Assembly: GCA_003008705.1 (NCBI GenBank) | Contig: PDUO01000043.1 | Span: 347,489-411,488, forward strand | DNA: 64,000 nucleotides | Reading direction: 5' to 3' | Origin: Pezicula radicicola | Lineage: Eukaryota; Ascomycota; Leotiomycetes; Helotiales; Dermateaceae | Shown here: one piece after another, positions 37,892 through 48,988 of the stretch | Layout: every line of letters begins with the position of its first letter | Position numbering within the stretch: the stretch's first letter is position 1 | The notes under the pieces: generated by a model | What the model saw: only the letters and a program-made list of their open reading frames with translations | Told to the model about the DNA's origin: nothing | Databases searched by the model: none | Translations under genes and position numbers: made by a program

Positions 37892-39131
37892 ATACTCCCT
37901 TTATTCGACATGTTGTTTTTTATTGCATGGATGCTTCCTGGCGTCATGGCCGGTTTGCCATAGGAGTTGCGGATGGAGTCGATACAATATCTTGTTCTTG
38001 ATCTCGGCGTTGGATCTCACAGTGTTCATGGTCGATTCCGCTTTCCCAGACCCAAACTCCTTGCCAGTACCATCACGCACGAACCACGATATCGAGGCAC
38101 CTGGCCTTTTTTTTTATACCATTTGCGAGCTGGCAATGCACGCCATTTCTCCATATCTGTTGCAAAAAGCACTATACACGCCTCATATTTCCTTGGTCAG
38201 GTTATCGTTTCTCTAGATATGGGTATAGGACGGTCCGATTTATCCTCCTCCATTTTGAACATGTTTTCTTTTTCTGTTGCTGTGCTTTTCTTATGTCTGA
38301 CTTGAATGATGGGGGAGGACTTTTGATTCTTGGGGAGATGGGACGAGATGGAACGGGCTGGAGACCATTCTGTAATTTTAAGGAGAACATCTTCTTTTGA
38401 ATGGGGGTTTGAAGGAGCAATACGCAGGAAAGGCAGCGATCGTATGTAGGTTTTGAGTGGGTCTGATACTAAGTACAATGGAATATGAAAATTATGAGAT
38501 ATCAAACCTCAGGAGCAGTTAGCAATGTACTCTGCGTAAAGTACTTCTGCTCCACTTGGTCGTAATTATTGAGACGCAAAAGTAAGGTTTGAGTGCGGCA
38601 GCAAGAGCACATGATACAGGACCTGTACACATGGCAGGCACATGGGAACGATGATCAGGTTCGAACCTTTCCTACCTGGGCGCGAGGGGAAGAGCCAGCT
38701 ACCTTACCAGCCCAGCTTTCCGTTTTCTGGCACGTCGCCTGGTCTGGGGAAGCGAGACGCTAGGAAGAAGTCTAATCTTAATTTCAGAAGCACGGAATAC
38801 TCTAAATAATAATCCGCCCGAGCGCGGTCAAGTAAACAAGACAAGGCAATGCTCGTACGAACAAATCCAAACAATCCACACAATAACCAACAAACAAAAC
38901 TCTTACATTTTCTTCATCCCTCCCCCCCCCGAAACTGCTGCATGTCTCCTTCACAATCCTCCTGCAGCATTGGACACTTTCTCGTACACATTCCCCAATT
39001 TCACTCTGGTGTCGCCTATCTTTCACGCCTTCTCCTTCTTGATCGCTCAGATCGCTTTCTACCCCAGCAACATCTCATGCCAACATCCCTCCAAGCCCTC
39101 AACCCTCTTTGCCAATTGAGCAATTATCATC
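37892..39131. other. Intergenic region, veA 3' side to next gene
   Basis: 1.24 kb with poly-T and poly-C runs (about 38108-38116 and 38922-38931) but no coding evidence. Confidence 0.6.
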
Positions 39132-41635
39132 ATGGCAGCCACACAAGTATGTTTCAACCTGTCTCTTTGCAGAACTTTACTTTGCATGACCCGTCACACA
39201 GACTGACGTATTGTTTTGATAGCCCGCTCGGGATGATCCGAGACATCAATACCAACCTCGAGCTTCCAACCACCACAACCACCACAACCACCACCGCGAT
39301 AGACTTTTTGCAGACGCCTCCCCGAACCATGCCACCAAAAGACTCTTCAGCAATCGATCACCCCTGTCCGACCAGACAAGCAATTCCGAGGACCTTGGAG
39401 AGGATGTCGAGAACAATTTATCTGCTACCGAGGACTATCCTTCTGGAAAACGACAGCGTCCCGCCGAATGGCCTCTCACAAACACGAGCCCAAATGCTGC
39501 CCCCTCTTCCAGAACTCGTCACCGCAATCGCGAGACACGAAGATCGCCTCCACCCCGCCGTTCTACCTCTACCCAGGCACGCGCCTCTAAATTTATTGAG
39601 GGTAGCATGAATGATCGGGTGAGCCAAAAGCCACCTGCAACGTACATTGGCGATGACGAGGACCTACGCGAGAGATATGATGAGGTTACTCAGGGAAAGA
39701 GGTACTCAGGACCGTCCCGGAAATTCGCCCACCATCCAAACAATTCACTCGCTCAGTCTTCTACCACAGATGCGTCTCACAACTCTAGCATCTTTCGATT
39801 TGGAAAGTCACTAGCTGCTACCTTCAATCCAACTAATTGGAAGATCTGGACCAAGGATTCGAAACAAGAGGCTATCTATGAGACAGACCAGCAAAGGGTC
39901 TTGAGAGAGCGTCAGGAAAAGGCCGAGAAGATATACAAGGAACTCAAGCGGACCGGACGTTTCCACGATGGAGCGCATTCCAGGATTTTGCAAACAGCTG
40001 TAGTCCCAGACAAGACACATCATGCTAAGCACGACTCTGGTGTGGAGTTTGGTCATCGTTCATCTTCTCTCAATGGCCGCATGTCAACCGCGGAAAAGAG
40101 AATGGGCAGAATATTCGTAGATGGCATGCCGCTACAGGAAACTATCTATGCAGAAACCCCTAGGTCTCTTGCTTCTAGTGTCGTTTCACCACGCAAGTCC
40201 TTTCAATTTAAGAAGCCCTCCCTGCCCAACATTCGGAGGAGCCTCGACTTCTCATCTAAGACGGACTCTGCCGCCGACGACCCAAGTATCCGGAAGATCC
40301 CATCTCGCCGTGATCTTCAGAAGCAGCAGAAGCTAGTCAAACGCGTCAGTGATCTTGAAGGAAAGTTAGAAGCTGCTCGCCGTCAGCTGTCAGAGTCCAT
40401 GCGCGAGCCACTCCCTTCCGACCCCGTGGCGCATGTGCGAAGAGGGAGATCACAGTTTGTTCCTGGTGGCCTTTCCACTTTGCCTTCAGAGCGTCTGTTG
40501 GGCGGATACATTAGTGATGGCGGCCCCAGTGAGACTGGTGCGTTGAGCGAGATCGGGAAAGCAGTTACTACTGTTGACCCCAATCCGGATGTCCACTTGT
40601 TAGAGGACGTACACGACCCAAATGCGCAAAATATGAACGAAAGAGCCACCGGCTTTAACACAAGCGCCAAGCCTAGTCAAGAAACAAGGCAACGAAGAGT
40701 TGACCTTCCTGGAAAGCAACATGTTACTGAACTTGTATGTCACTATGATCCTTTCTTCCAATCACTGAAGCTTACCTATATCCTAGTATGAACTAAGCCG
40801 GGAGGGTTATGTCCAAGATAGTCCGAAGGAGGAGTCACTACCATTGGCTGACAAGGTATTGCCTGAACCCAATGCTTCCCACAGAGAGCGGCATGCACTG
40901 GAGAGTCCCGCCAAGCGACCGGCAGAAGCAGATATACCAAGAAAGAGCATTGAAAGTGGTCCTTTCTTTCCTCAGAATTCCCCTCCTACTAGACAAATAT
41001 CCAAGAAGCGAAAGTCTGCGGTAGTTGATGATAGTGGGACCTACCGACCTCCCGGATCCGAAGAGGAAGACAATGAAGATCCCGGAAAGAAGAGGACTCC
41101 GCCAAAGAAGAAGGCCCGCAAAGTCGAGAAAACCACGAAAGAGCCAATGTCAACCCCAGATCTCAAGAAGACCAAGATGCAAAGCCACGACAGTGCCCTT
41201 GCCCACTTTCACATCCCCACGAAAACAACAGCGTCTTCTAGTAGGTTGACTAAGATCCCACCCATGTCTACGCCATCTAAGCAATCTACACCACCACCCC
41301 CTTCCTCTGAGTTCGAAGGCCTCGAATATCTAAAACCAACCAAGCCAACTGCCAGTCCTGATCGATTGAAGTCGAGAAATGTTTTGCGGGATGATGTGGA
41401 GCCCTACAGTGCGGTTCCAGGCAACGATGTAGATGTACCCCCAATGCCGAAGTTACCAACAGCTGTGAGATTGCCTAGTGGTGAGGTAATTAATCCAGCA
41501 GATGCAATGAGGACAAAGGAAAGTGAAGCTCGCAGAAAGTACAATGGAAAGCAAACCGAACCTGGATCCAAGACGGAGATGGACAACCAGGCCAAGAATA
41601 AGCAGAGTTTTGAATGGGAGAGGGATACTTTTTAA
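39132..41635 (+). CDS. Large basic, probably nuclear protein of unknown function
   Basis: Three exons: 39132-39146 (only MAATQ), 39223-40734 and 40787-41635, in phase, giving 791 residues. I do not recognise a domain. The N-terminus after the mini-exon is His/Arg/Asn-rich (HQYQPRASNHHNHHNHH). Next comes a region with FRFGKSLAATFNPTNWKIW and a helical EAIYETDQQRVLRERQEKAEKIYKELK. A short coiled coil (about 370-397, QKLVKRVSDLEGKLEAARRQL) is followed by SRSQ/PGG-type linker. The C-terminal third has several basic clusters (SKKRKSA near 582; KKRTPPKKKARKVEK near 610-625) that look like nuclear signals, within S/T/P-rich sequence. It reads as a conserved fungal nuclear or chromatin-linked scaffold; this is inference. 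Confidence 0.85.
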
Positions 41636-42252
41636 GTGGAAACCATGTGAGCTTTCTTTTCTGGCAATCTTTCCTTGATTGGAGATTTTGCACATGGACG
41701 CAGAATGGGAATGACCGAACAGGATAGCGGACGAACGCAAGGATGTGCGATATGTTTTGTTATGAGTTATGATTTGATGATTTGTATGCGATCAATGCCC
41801 TCATGGATGAACGGATTGGGGGAATTAACATGGAATTTGAATTTCTGAATTTTTGTAAGCGGGCCGCATGCGAGTAGTGCGTATTCATTTCAATTCTTCT
41901 AAGTGTAGTTCTTCTAGGCATGTTTTGCAATAGGATACCTAGTGTAATTATCACCTCGGCTGGGTAGTTACAACATCAAGATGATATAGAAGAAATACAT
42001 ACATATCTCTAATTCTTGGCATATACAGTGAAGGAGAAACGATTAGTAGTGTCCTTCTACAGACAAAGGAAGAATGAAGGTTATAAAATAGCAAGCCCCC
42101 GTTATAGAACTCTAGACCCATTCGGAATTTTCATGAACCATTAGCCTCATTGGCTACCATACCCGCAGTTGCATTGACCCGACTTATCCGCTCTATCCTT
42201 GACGTCGCTGAACCGAAACCAAAATCCCATAACGAAGAAACACGCAAATAAC
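41636..42252. other. Convergent spacer before the Mga2-like gene
   Basis: 617 bp between two convergent stop codons. Nothing recognisable. Confidence 0.6.
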
Positions 42253-45200
42253 CTATAATACTTCGACAACGCGGCCTTGGCCGTTATTGCGACTTCTCAC
42301 ATATTCGAAAAATTGAACAGCACCTGTCCATGCCTTGGGAACTCGGTAGTATAGTGTAGCAAGAATAACAACAAGGAGAAGTGGTATCTATACAAAGATG
42401 GTTAGTAACTGACCGCCAAGCAGAAGATAGCGAGTAATGCACATACCCAGACGAAGAAGAGTTTCCTATCATTCGCCATTTTCTTAGCTCTCCGCTCCGC
42501 ATGCATGACCAGCAACTGATCGTGCTGTTCCTTCGTGAGTGCATGCTTAGCTCCAATCGTTACCACCTTCTCCACCGTCGACTTTCTCCTTTGTGCAGCT
42601 GTTGAGCTTTCGGCTTGGTCAAAGACCTCGGAACATTTGTTATCCGCTACGGCATCAGCAGCAGCTTGTGCGGCGGATGCGTGTTTCGCATCCACTTCGC
42701 TTTGCGGGTAGATGTCTTCGTAGGCTGGCGGGGAAGCGGTGCCCGAAAAGAGATCCCACCATCTATACTCTTGGTCTTTATTTGTATCAGGTCGGCCATC
42801 ACCAGACCCACCGGCGCCGGCAATGGAACTGATTCGGCGGACCATGGGCGTGGGAAGATAGCTCTGGTACGTATTAAGCGTTGGCATTTGAGGCATCTGG
42901 GGTAGGTTTGGGAGGTTTAGATGCATGGACTGTTGGAAGTGTTGAATTTGAGCGGAGAGTTGATCACGGAAGGCTGTCATGGCAGCCGTTGGAGAAGGAA
43001 GAGCTGTAGGACCCTGCACTTCAATACGTGCTGCAGGCTTCGGCGATGTCGCTCTTGCTAGTGTCTTCTGGGCGCTGGGACGTCGTGACCGCATCCAGAA
43101 TGCACCGTCTGTGGCAGCATCAGCATCTTCATCCTCGTACTCATTGTCGTCATCACTGTCAGACGGTATAGAGTGGCTATCGATCTGAGAGCCACTTAGT
43201 GCTGCTTCTGGCTCCCAAACGGACCTCAAGGATGTTGCACTACTTGTTCTGCTACGCAAGGATGAACCACTACGAGTTCTGGAGTGATGTTCAATACGAC
43301 GGGTTGCACGGAGGACTTCATCAGAAGTTGCCATGTCTGCCGCAGTAAATCCTTGCAGGCTGCGCACAGTAGGATCCGCACCGCTCAGAATAAGCCGCCT
43401 CACAATTTGGGGATGGTTGTGGAGTGCTGCAAAATGCATCGGTGTGAACCCTCCTTTGTCTCGTGGTTCCGGATTCGCGCCACGCGCAAGCAGCGCAGCT
43501 ACAAATCTGTTCAAGCCCAAGGAACATGCTAAGTGAAGCATTGTCTGTCCAGATGATCTCCTCAGATTCCAACGTGGCATATTTGTGCTATCATCGAGGT
43601 CGATAAGATCAAGACATCTCAAGAGCGTCGCCTCGACGTCTACTCCGAATGTGGCAGCATTGAAGCTTGATAGCTGCTGGTTTTGACCACCTGTTGGACT
43701 TGCAGTGGGGCCCCAAGACGAGGAACCGTCACCGACAATTCTTCTTGCCAGGTCCCGGACATCTTCCACTTTGCCAGTCATCTTATGTCCAAGTACCGAG
43801 AGTGCAGTCCTAATAATCTGCAGCTCATCATCATCGACATACTTAAAAAAAGCTTGTTGCTTTGGGATGGGGGGTGCAGTATACGATTGCATTTGCGGAT
43901 GCTGGTGCTTGAATGTGACCGGAACCGTACCAGCAAACATCGCCGGGGGAAGAAGGCACACGAGTGAGGTCTCGCCCCAAAATGTCGTAGTCGTAGCCTT
44001 TGTCTCGCCGAACATCACCTCTAAGCCTTGGCAGAAGCCACTACCAAGACAGGTGACTTCGATGCCACCCGCTTTTGGACCTTCATTTGGAATTAGCTTA
44101 TGAATGATTGGTGGCCGGTGTGGATTAAGGCTCAGAGGCAAGCCATAAAGCCCATTGGCCACAGCTTGGGCCTGGGCAGCAATTTGAGCTTGCTGTTGAT
44201 AAGCTGCAACATTGTTTCTGAGGCCATTGGGGCTAGGCGCACGACTTGGGTGTGCTGATGCCGGAGCAGAATATAGTTGGTGCATAGCCAGGTTATCCAT
44301 GGAATGGGATCGATTCACACTGGAGAAAAACTGATCGTTGCTGTTTGGTGTAGGGGGCCCCGTATTGTATTGTTGTGGCATATGTGTTAGAGAGGTCAAG
44401 GGCTGTCCAAATTGTTGTTCGCTTGGTAGCGAAAAGTTCTGGAGGTTGGGTGTAAAGGGTGATGCTGTTGAGGAGGGTGCTGCACTTGTTGAAAGTGCAG
44501 ATGTACCTGCGCTCGTAGTTTCTAACTTTGTCATTGCCAGGCCTGTTGGAACTTTCCCTGACCCGCTGGCTTTCCTCTTCTTTGATGAAGGGCCGTTGGA
44601 AGCCGATGGTGAAGCTTGGCGAGAAAGGTTACGAGGAGTCATGGTAGCCGAAGTAGCCTGCGAGGGGTGAGACGACGTCGAAGTTATGGCGGATGAGGCC
44701 TGGTAAGGAGTTGCAAAATTCCTTTGCATGTTTTGCAGGTCTGAACTGGAGTGCGACATGCGGAAAGGAGCCATGCCACCGACAGGACCAGTTGGCATAT
44801 CAAAAGTACCATCGCTCAAAAGGTTCCCAGCTCCCGTAATAGGTTGTCCGTCTGAGCCCGTCGAAGTCTGAGTAGACAATGCAGGCATATTGTGTGTCTT
44901 GTGGTCATCGGTAATCATAATTGATGAAGTGATCTGCTGAGCAATTACACGATCTTGATAGTCCTTGATAGTAAAGATAACCTGGAAGCCACTTTTTTCG
45001 TTCTGATGTCTGCAGTAACAAGCAATGCGCATCGGAGCGTCAACTTGAACTGCCCCATCCGGAACCATTGGTTCTTCTCTATCTCCTGTAGCATCTGAGG
45101 GCACCTGGGCAGTTGGAGCCTGCCAATCCTTGATCTCGTGGGTGTTGAAAACGATTACACGTTTGTGCTCATCCTTGTGCCATGACTCTTCTTCCTCAAC

Positions 45201-46697
45201 CTTCTTGACTTTCTTCCGTGCGGCTCGTTTCCTTTCCCGCGTTATGCAGCCTGAACAGATCTTGACCTCACCTCCATTCAAAGGCTTGTTCACATCATCC
45301 TCGTCCTCCTCGTTGATGGGAGGGGTATTTTCTCGTTGTGATTCTGATGCTGCTGCTCGTGCAAAGGCCCGTTGTTTCTTCTCTGGGTCTAACATAGCAC
45401 TAGTACAGACCAACATGGTATATAATTCCAGGGTGTCTGGAGACCTTTCTGGGGTTGGTTTTGCGAGAAGTTTTGGCTTAGAAATAGTATGCGTGGGAAG
45501 GTGGAGTTTGGTGCAACCCATGGGTAATGGAAACAGCGTCATTTTGATGGGAATCTGAGTCTCCACACGCGACTTCAGAGGAGTAGGGTGTATCGTTAAA
45601 TGCGGCTTGTAAGAATTGCCCATCAGAGGATATCCTGCCGGCGCTGGAGGATTACTTAACATGGGCAGGCCGTGATGGGGATTCATAGCTGAGAAATCGA
45701 AGTTGCTAGCCCAAGCTCGATTTGGCGGGCCGCCACCGCTGAGCATTCCCCCATTGACAAATTCAAGACCAGTGCCAGGAGATGGAGAATTATTGAAGAA
45801 TGCTGCCGGAGAGGACTCTTGACTGGTGACCATAGCCGACAAGGGGGATGCTTCCCTGGAGCCGCTTGTAGTCAGTCCGTTCATTGATTGTGTGATAGAA
45901 TGTTGCTAGAAGAAGTGGCAATTAGTGACTAGATATGGGTGACTCTAAACCATGACATTGCCTAACTTGTGGCATACCAGAGGGGAAATGCTTACCGAGT
46001 TTCCTTTGCTGTGATTTCGATTGAATTTGGTCTTCAAAATTGGAGACTTCTTTCGCGGCGTATCATACTTAATCGTGGGCATCTCCGGAGATTCCATATC
46101 CACGGCAATCCCTCCAAAGGGGCTTGGACTACTAGCCGCACTCTCAAAATCAAAATCATTTTCCATGCTCTTGTCGCTGAAGCCGTAGTTGTTGTCCATT
46201 GATGATGGATCAATTGTCCCGTCAAACACAGAAAAATTAGCTGCGCTGTTCCCATTCATCAGATTTCCCACCTTCCATTCCCTCATATCGGAATCTTCAG
46301 TCATCATCACGTCCCCAGAAGTTATGGCTGACCGAGATGAATCCGAACTTGATTTGCGCTTATATCCGGAGGAGTCTGAAGAAGAATCTTGATATGATCC
46401 AACGGGTGAAGCTGCCGTAGGAGCAGATAGTTTCTGGCTTGTTTTGGTTTCAAGAATCGATGGCGCAGGAACGGGACTCTTGAAATCAGAGGTATCAGGA
46501 GAACCAAACACCGTAAAATTAGAATTTTCCAGCCCAAATTCGTCTGCCAGTAAGAACTCTGGGCTCGCGGTATTTTGTGGAAGACTAGAGTCGAAGAAGT
46601 CGAGCTCGGGATCTGAGTCTAATCTCCCTGACATGTCCGAGTCGACAATAAAAGGCGGGGAACTCATGGAGTATACAGAGGTTTCTGTAGCCTGCAT
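42253..46697 (-). CDS. MGA2: Mga2/Spt23-like membrane-anchored transcription factor
   Basis: Regulator of the OLE-pathway and hypoxia type: made as an ER-anchored precursor and released by ubiquitin/proteasome processing. Exons 46697-45996, 45905-42447 and 42387-42253 give 1431 residues from the ATG at 46697. The frame is open 55 codons further up without ATG, so an extra 5' exon is possible. Visible in order: acidic/Ser-rich N-terminus; a family block around KICSGCITRERKRAARKK; an IPT/TIG domain (about 830-915, RPPIIHKLIPNEGPKAGG); two ankyrin repeats (about 1015-1095, GQTMLHLACSLGLNRFVAALL); a Ser/Arg-rich linker; and one C-terminal membrane helix created by joining exons two and three (FFVW plus IPLLLVVILATLYY). 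The short luminal tail ends GQGRVVEVL. Confidence 0.92.
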
Positions 46698-47880
46698 GGC
46701 CCCTTTCAGATCCGCTGAGTCTTGCCGCGTGTCGAAGGTGCCGGGCCTGTCTGACAGTACAACTTCGTAAGCCGGGCGTAGGCTTGCACTGGGCCAAGAA
46801 CGCAAATGAAGGCGAGGTAGATTTGAATGGGTGATCGCCTCTGTACCCGTATCTTTCAGCAAAGCATTCTGCGCTCCTCGTCGCTCGTCGCTCGTTGCTC
46901 GCCGCAGTGCCTTCGGGCGTTCGTTGAGGCGGGGAGGTACGGAGGACTTGACGCTCGAAAGGAATTGTTGATTGACGACGCTACGAAGTCAGCAGTGTCG
47001 GTGTCGGCTTCGCTGACGGAGGGCTAGAGATGCAGAGAGACGAAGACGCGCGACAGCTGGGGACGTGAAGGGGTTGCGGTTGCGATGGGGAGTTCACGAG
47101 TTACAGTAGTTGCGGAGTGATGTTCGTTCGTTCAGGCTTCAAGGGCATACTGGACTGTAGAAGTGGAGACTCGCTTAAGGCTAGGCGTCAAGTAAGGTGT
47201 CGGGGGAAGAGACAGGATTTGTCGAGGAGCAGAAGAGAGGAAAAGTCATCAGTACTCCGTAGGTCGAAGCATGCCTAAGGTAAATTTACCTACTGCTGTA
47301 ACCTCGCAATATCCGCATGTCTGGCTTTTGACTTTGGACTTGATTTTTTACTCTTACATGTCAATCTGATAACATATCTCACAATGCACCCCCCTACCCT
47401 ACTCTACCCTCAGTGGGGTCCCACCAACGGATTACTACAGCTTATAGGTACAACGAGTCCCGACCTTCTTGGCCTCTCGCAAGTATCTTATTATCACTTG
47501 GATGAAGTCCTACTACCGCAACTACTATTTTCATGTACTCCACCGATCACGGACTTCGTACAGTAACTTCCTAGCTGCTCGTCTTCTCGTCAACGAGCCA
47601 GCCGTACAAAGGGCTGGGCTGGCCACCCTTTCTACAACAGCGCCTCTGATACGGTGGGATGCCATCATAAGGTATGCAGGGCAACAAGTTAAAATACCTG
47701 CTCTGGCCTTGCCACGAAAATCTGCAGCGATCAGATCAGATCCTACAAACTTAACACAGCATCATTTCTCCGACAGTTGCCGATCACACACAACTTGCTC
47801 GGCCACCAGTTCCGCCTCTGCATGACATCCTACTGTAAAAGTGCTAGGATAGCGTCATTAGTAGGTAGTGTGGCCTGCTA
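46698..47880. other. Upstream region of the Mga2-like gene
   Basis: Promoter and leader of the Mga2-like gene. Open frames here are short and lack splice support. No family resemblance. Confidence 0.55.
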
Positions 47881-48130
47881 CGCGGTGGAAAAAAAAGTTG
47901 GCCGATTTTTAGCAAGCGAGAATAATTGTATCAACTTTAGGTCGTAACTAGTAAGCAAAATAGAGACTCAACATATAAAAATTGTATGTAAAAGTTGCTA
48001 ATCAAGAGGAGATCTATTAGCTGTGAAAATTTCAAGTCTTTAGCTATTGAAGTGCCTCTGTTGTTGCGATTGCAATAACATGAGTATTTGGTACTGTTAT
48101 AAAAATCGGCCAACTTTTTTTTCCACCGCG
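47881..48130. mobile_element. 250-bp MITE with perfect 31-bp inverted repeats
   Basis: Left end 47881-47911 and right end 48100-48130 are exact reverse complements for 31 bp, starting CGCGGTGG, then eight A, then GTTGGCCG. The element is flanked by TA on both sides (47879-47880 and 48131-48132), the target duplication of Tc1/mariner elements. The 188-bp interior has no coding capacity. Perfect terminal repeats and absence of RIP-like decay suggest a recent insertion. It sits between the Mga2-like gene and PMT2. Confidence 0.9.
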
Positions 48131-48132
48131 TA

Positions 48133-48988
48133 CCTGCTTGGGAACAAATAACGCCATGAATTTCGCTCTTTTAGTCGCCTTTTCATCCTAGAAATCATCC
48201 GCGGCTAGACACCATCCTCTGCAGCACCTTGTAAGGTGCATCACTGATACTTCCCCAGACGGGGCATGTTGCTCGTGAGCAACAAGAAGACGGATCATAG
48301 ACAGTGGAAACGAGTACGCTTGTATGTCTGATCTTGATGCTTATAGAATTGGATATAGAGTATGCAAGAACAAGGAAATGCCACCACAGCTTTACTTAGT
48401 TGATGTCTTGTGATCGGCCCGTTTTAACTGAGATGCCCAGGTTAAACTAGGCTGCTTGTTCTTGGAGTGCAGTAGCATTCTTCTTGAGCCAGTAACAAAT
48501 AATTGCAATCTCTCCTTGATGTAATATTCCGCAGTGCTGAGTCTTATTATAATGATCCAAGAACCACAGTCTGTACATCGATATTTGTACTAAAACATCA
48601 CAGAGCTACCTAAAGTACAAGGCTCTAAACCACCAATTCAAGCAAAGTAAGGGAACAAGTGCAGATATTCGTGAGCTTGGTTCTTCAACTTACCTATCCT
48701 GACTCAGATGCAAACCACAAGTAGACGAAGATATACAACACTGCATTTAAGAGGAGTAGATATGCAGTTCTTTCATGGCGCCTCAACCCCCCCTTTCCAT
48801 TTTCCTACAGCCACGACAAAAGAAATCTAGCAAAACATGTATAGAAGATTGCGTATTTGCAACAGCGCATACTTTGCTTTTCGCTGAACACCTCAGTTAA
48901 GCTTCTGCTTCTCTATGTCCCTCCATCTTCCCTCTGGGTATTCAGGTCATTCAGCAAAGCTTTTGGAAAGCTTGAATTTAAGTTGGGC
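48133..48988. other. Intergenic, MITE to PMT2 stop
   Basis: No coding signal. Ordinary A/T-leaning intergenic sequence. Confidence 0.55.

Noticed and set aside
38641..38690. GGTTCGAACC word resembling a tRNA B box
   Set aside because: No matching A box, anticodon arm or acceptor stem could be folded around it.
36049..41635. Secondary-metabolite cluster around veA
   Set aside because: No PKS, NRPS, terpene or tailoring genes are present; VeA is a global regulator and its presence alone is not evidence.
45945..46862. Mga2-like start at 46862
   Set aside because: That codon is TTG; the first in-frame ATG is at 46697. An extra 5' exon remains possible.
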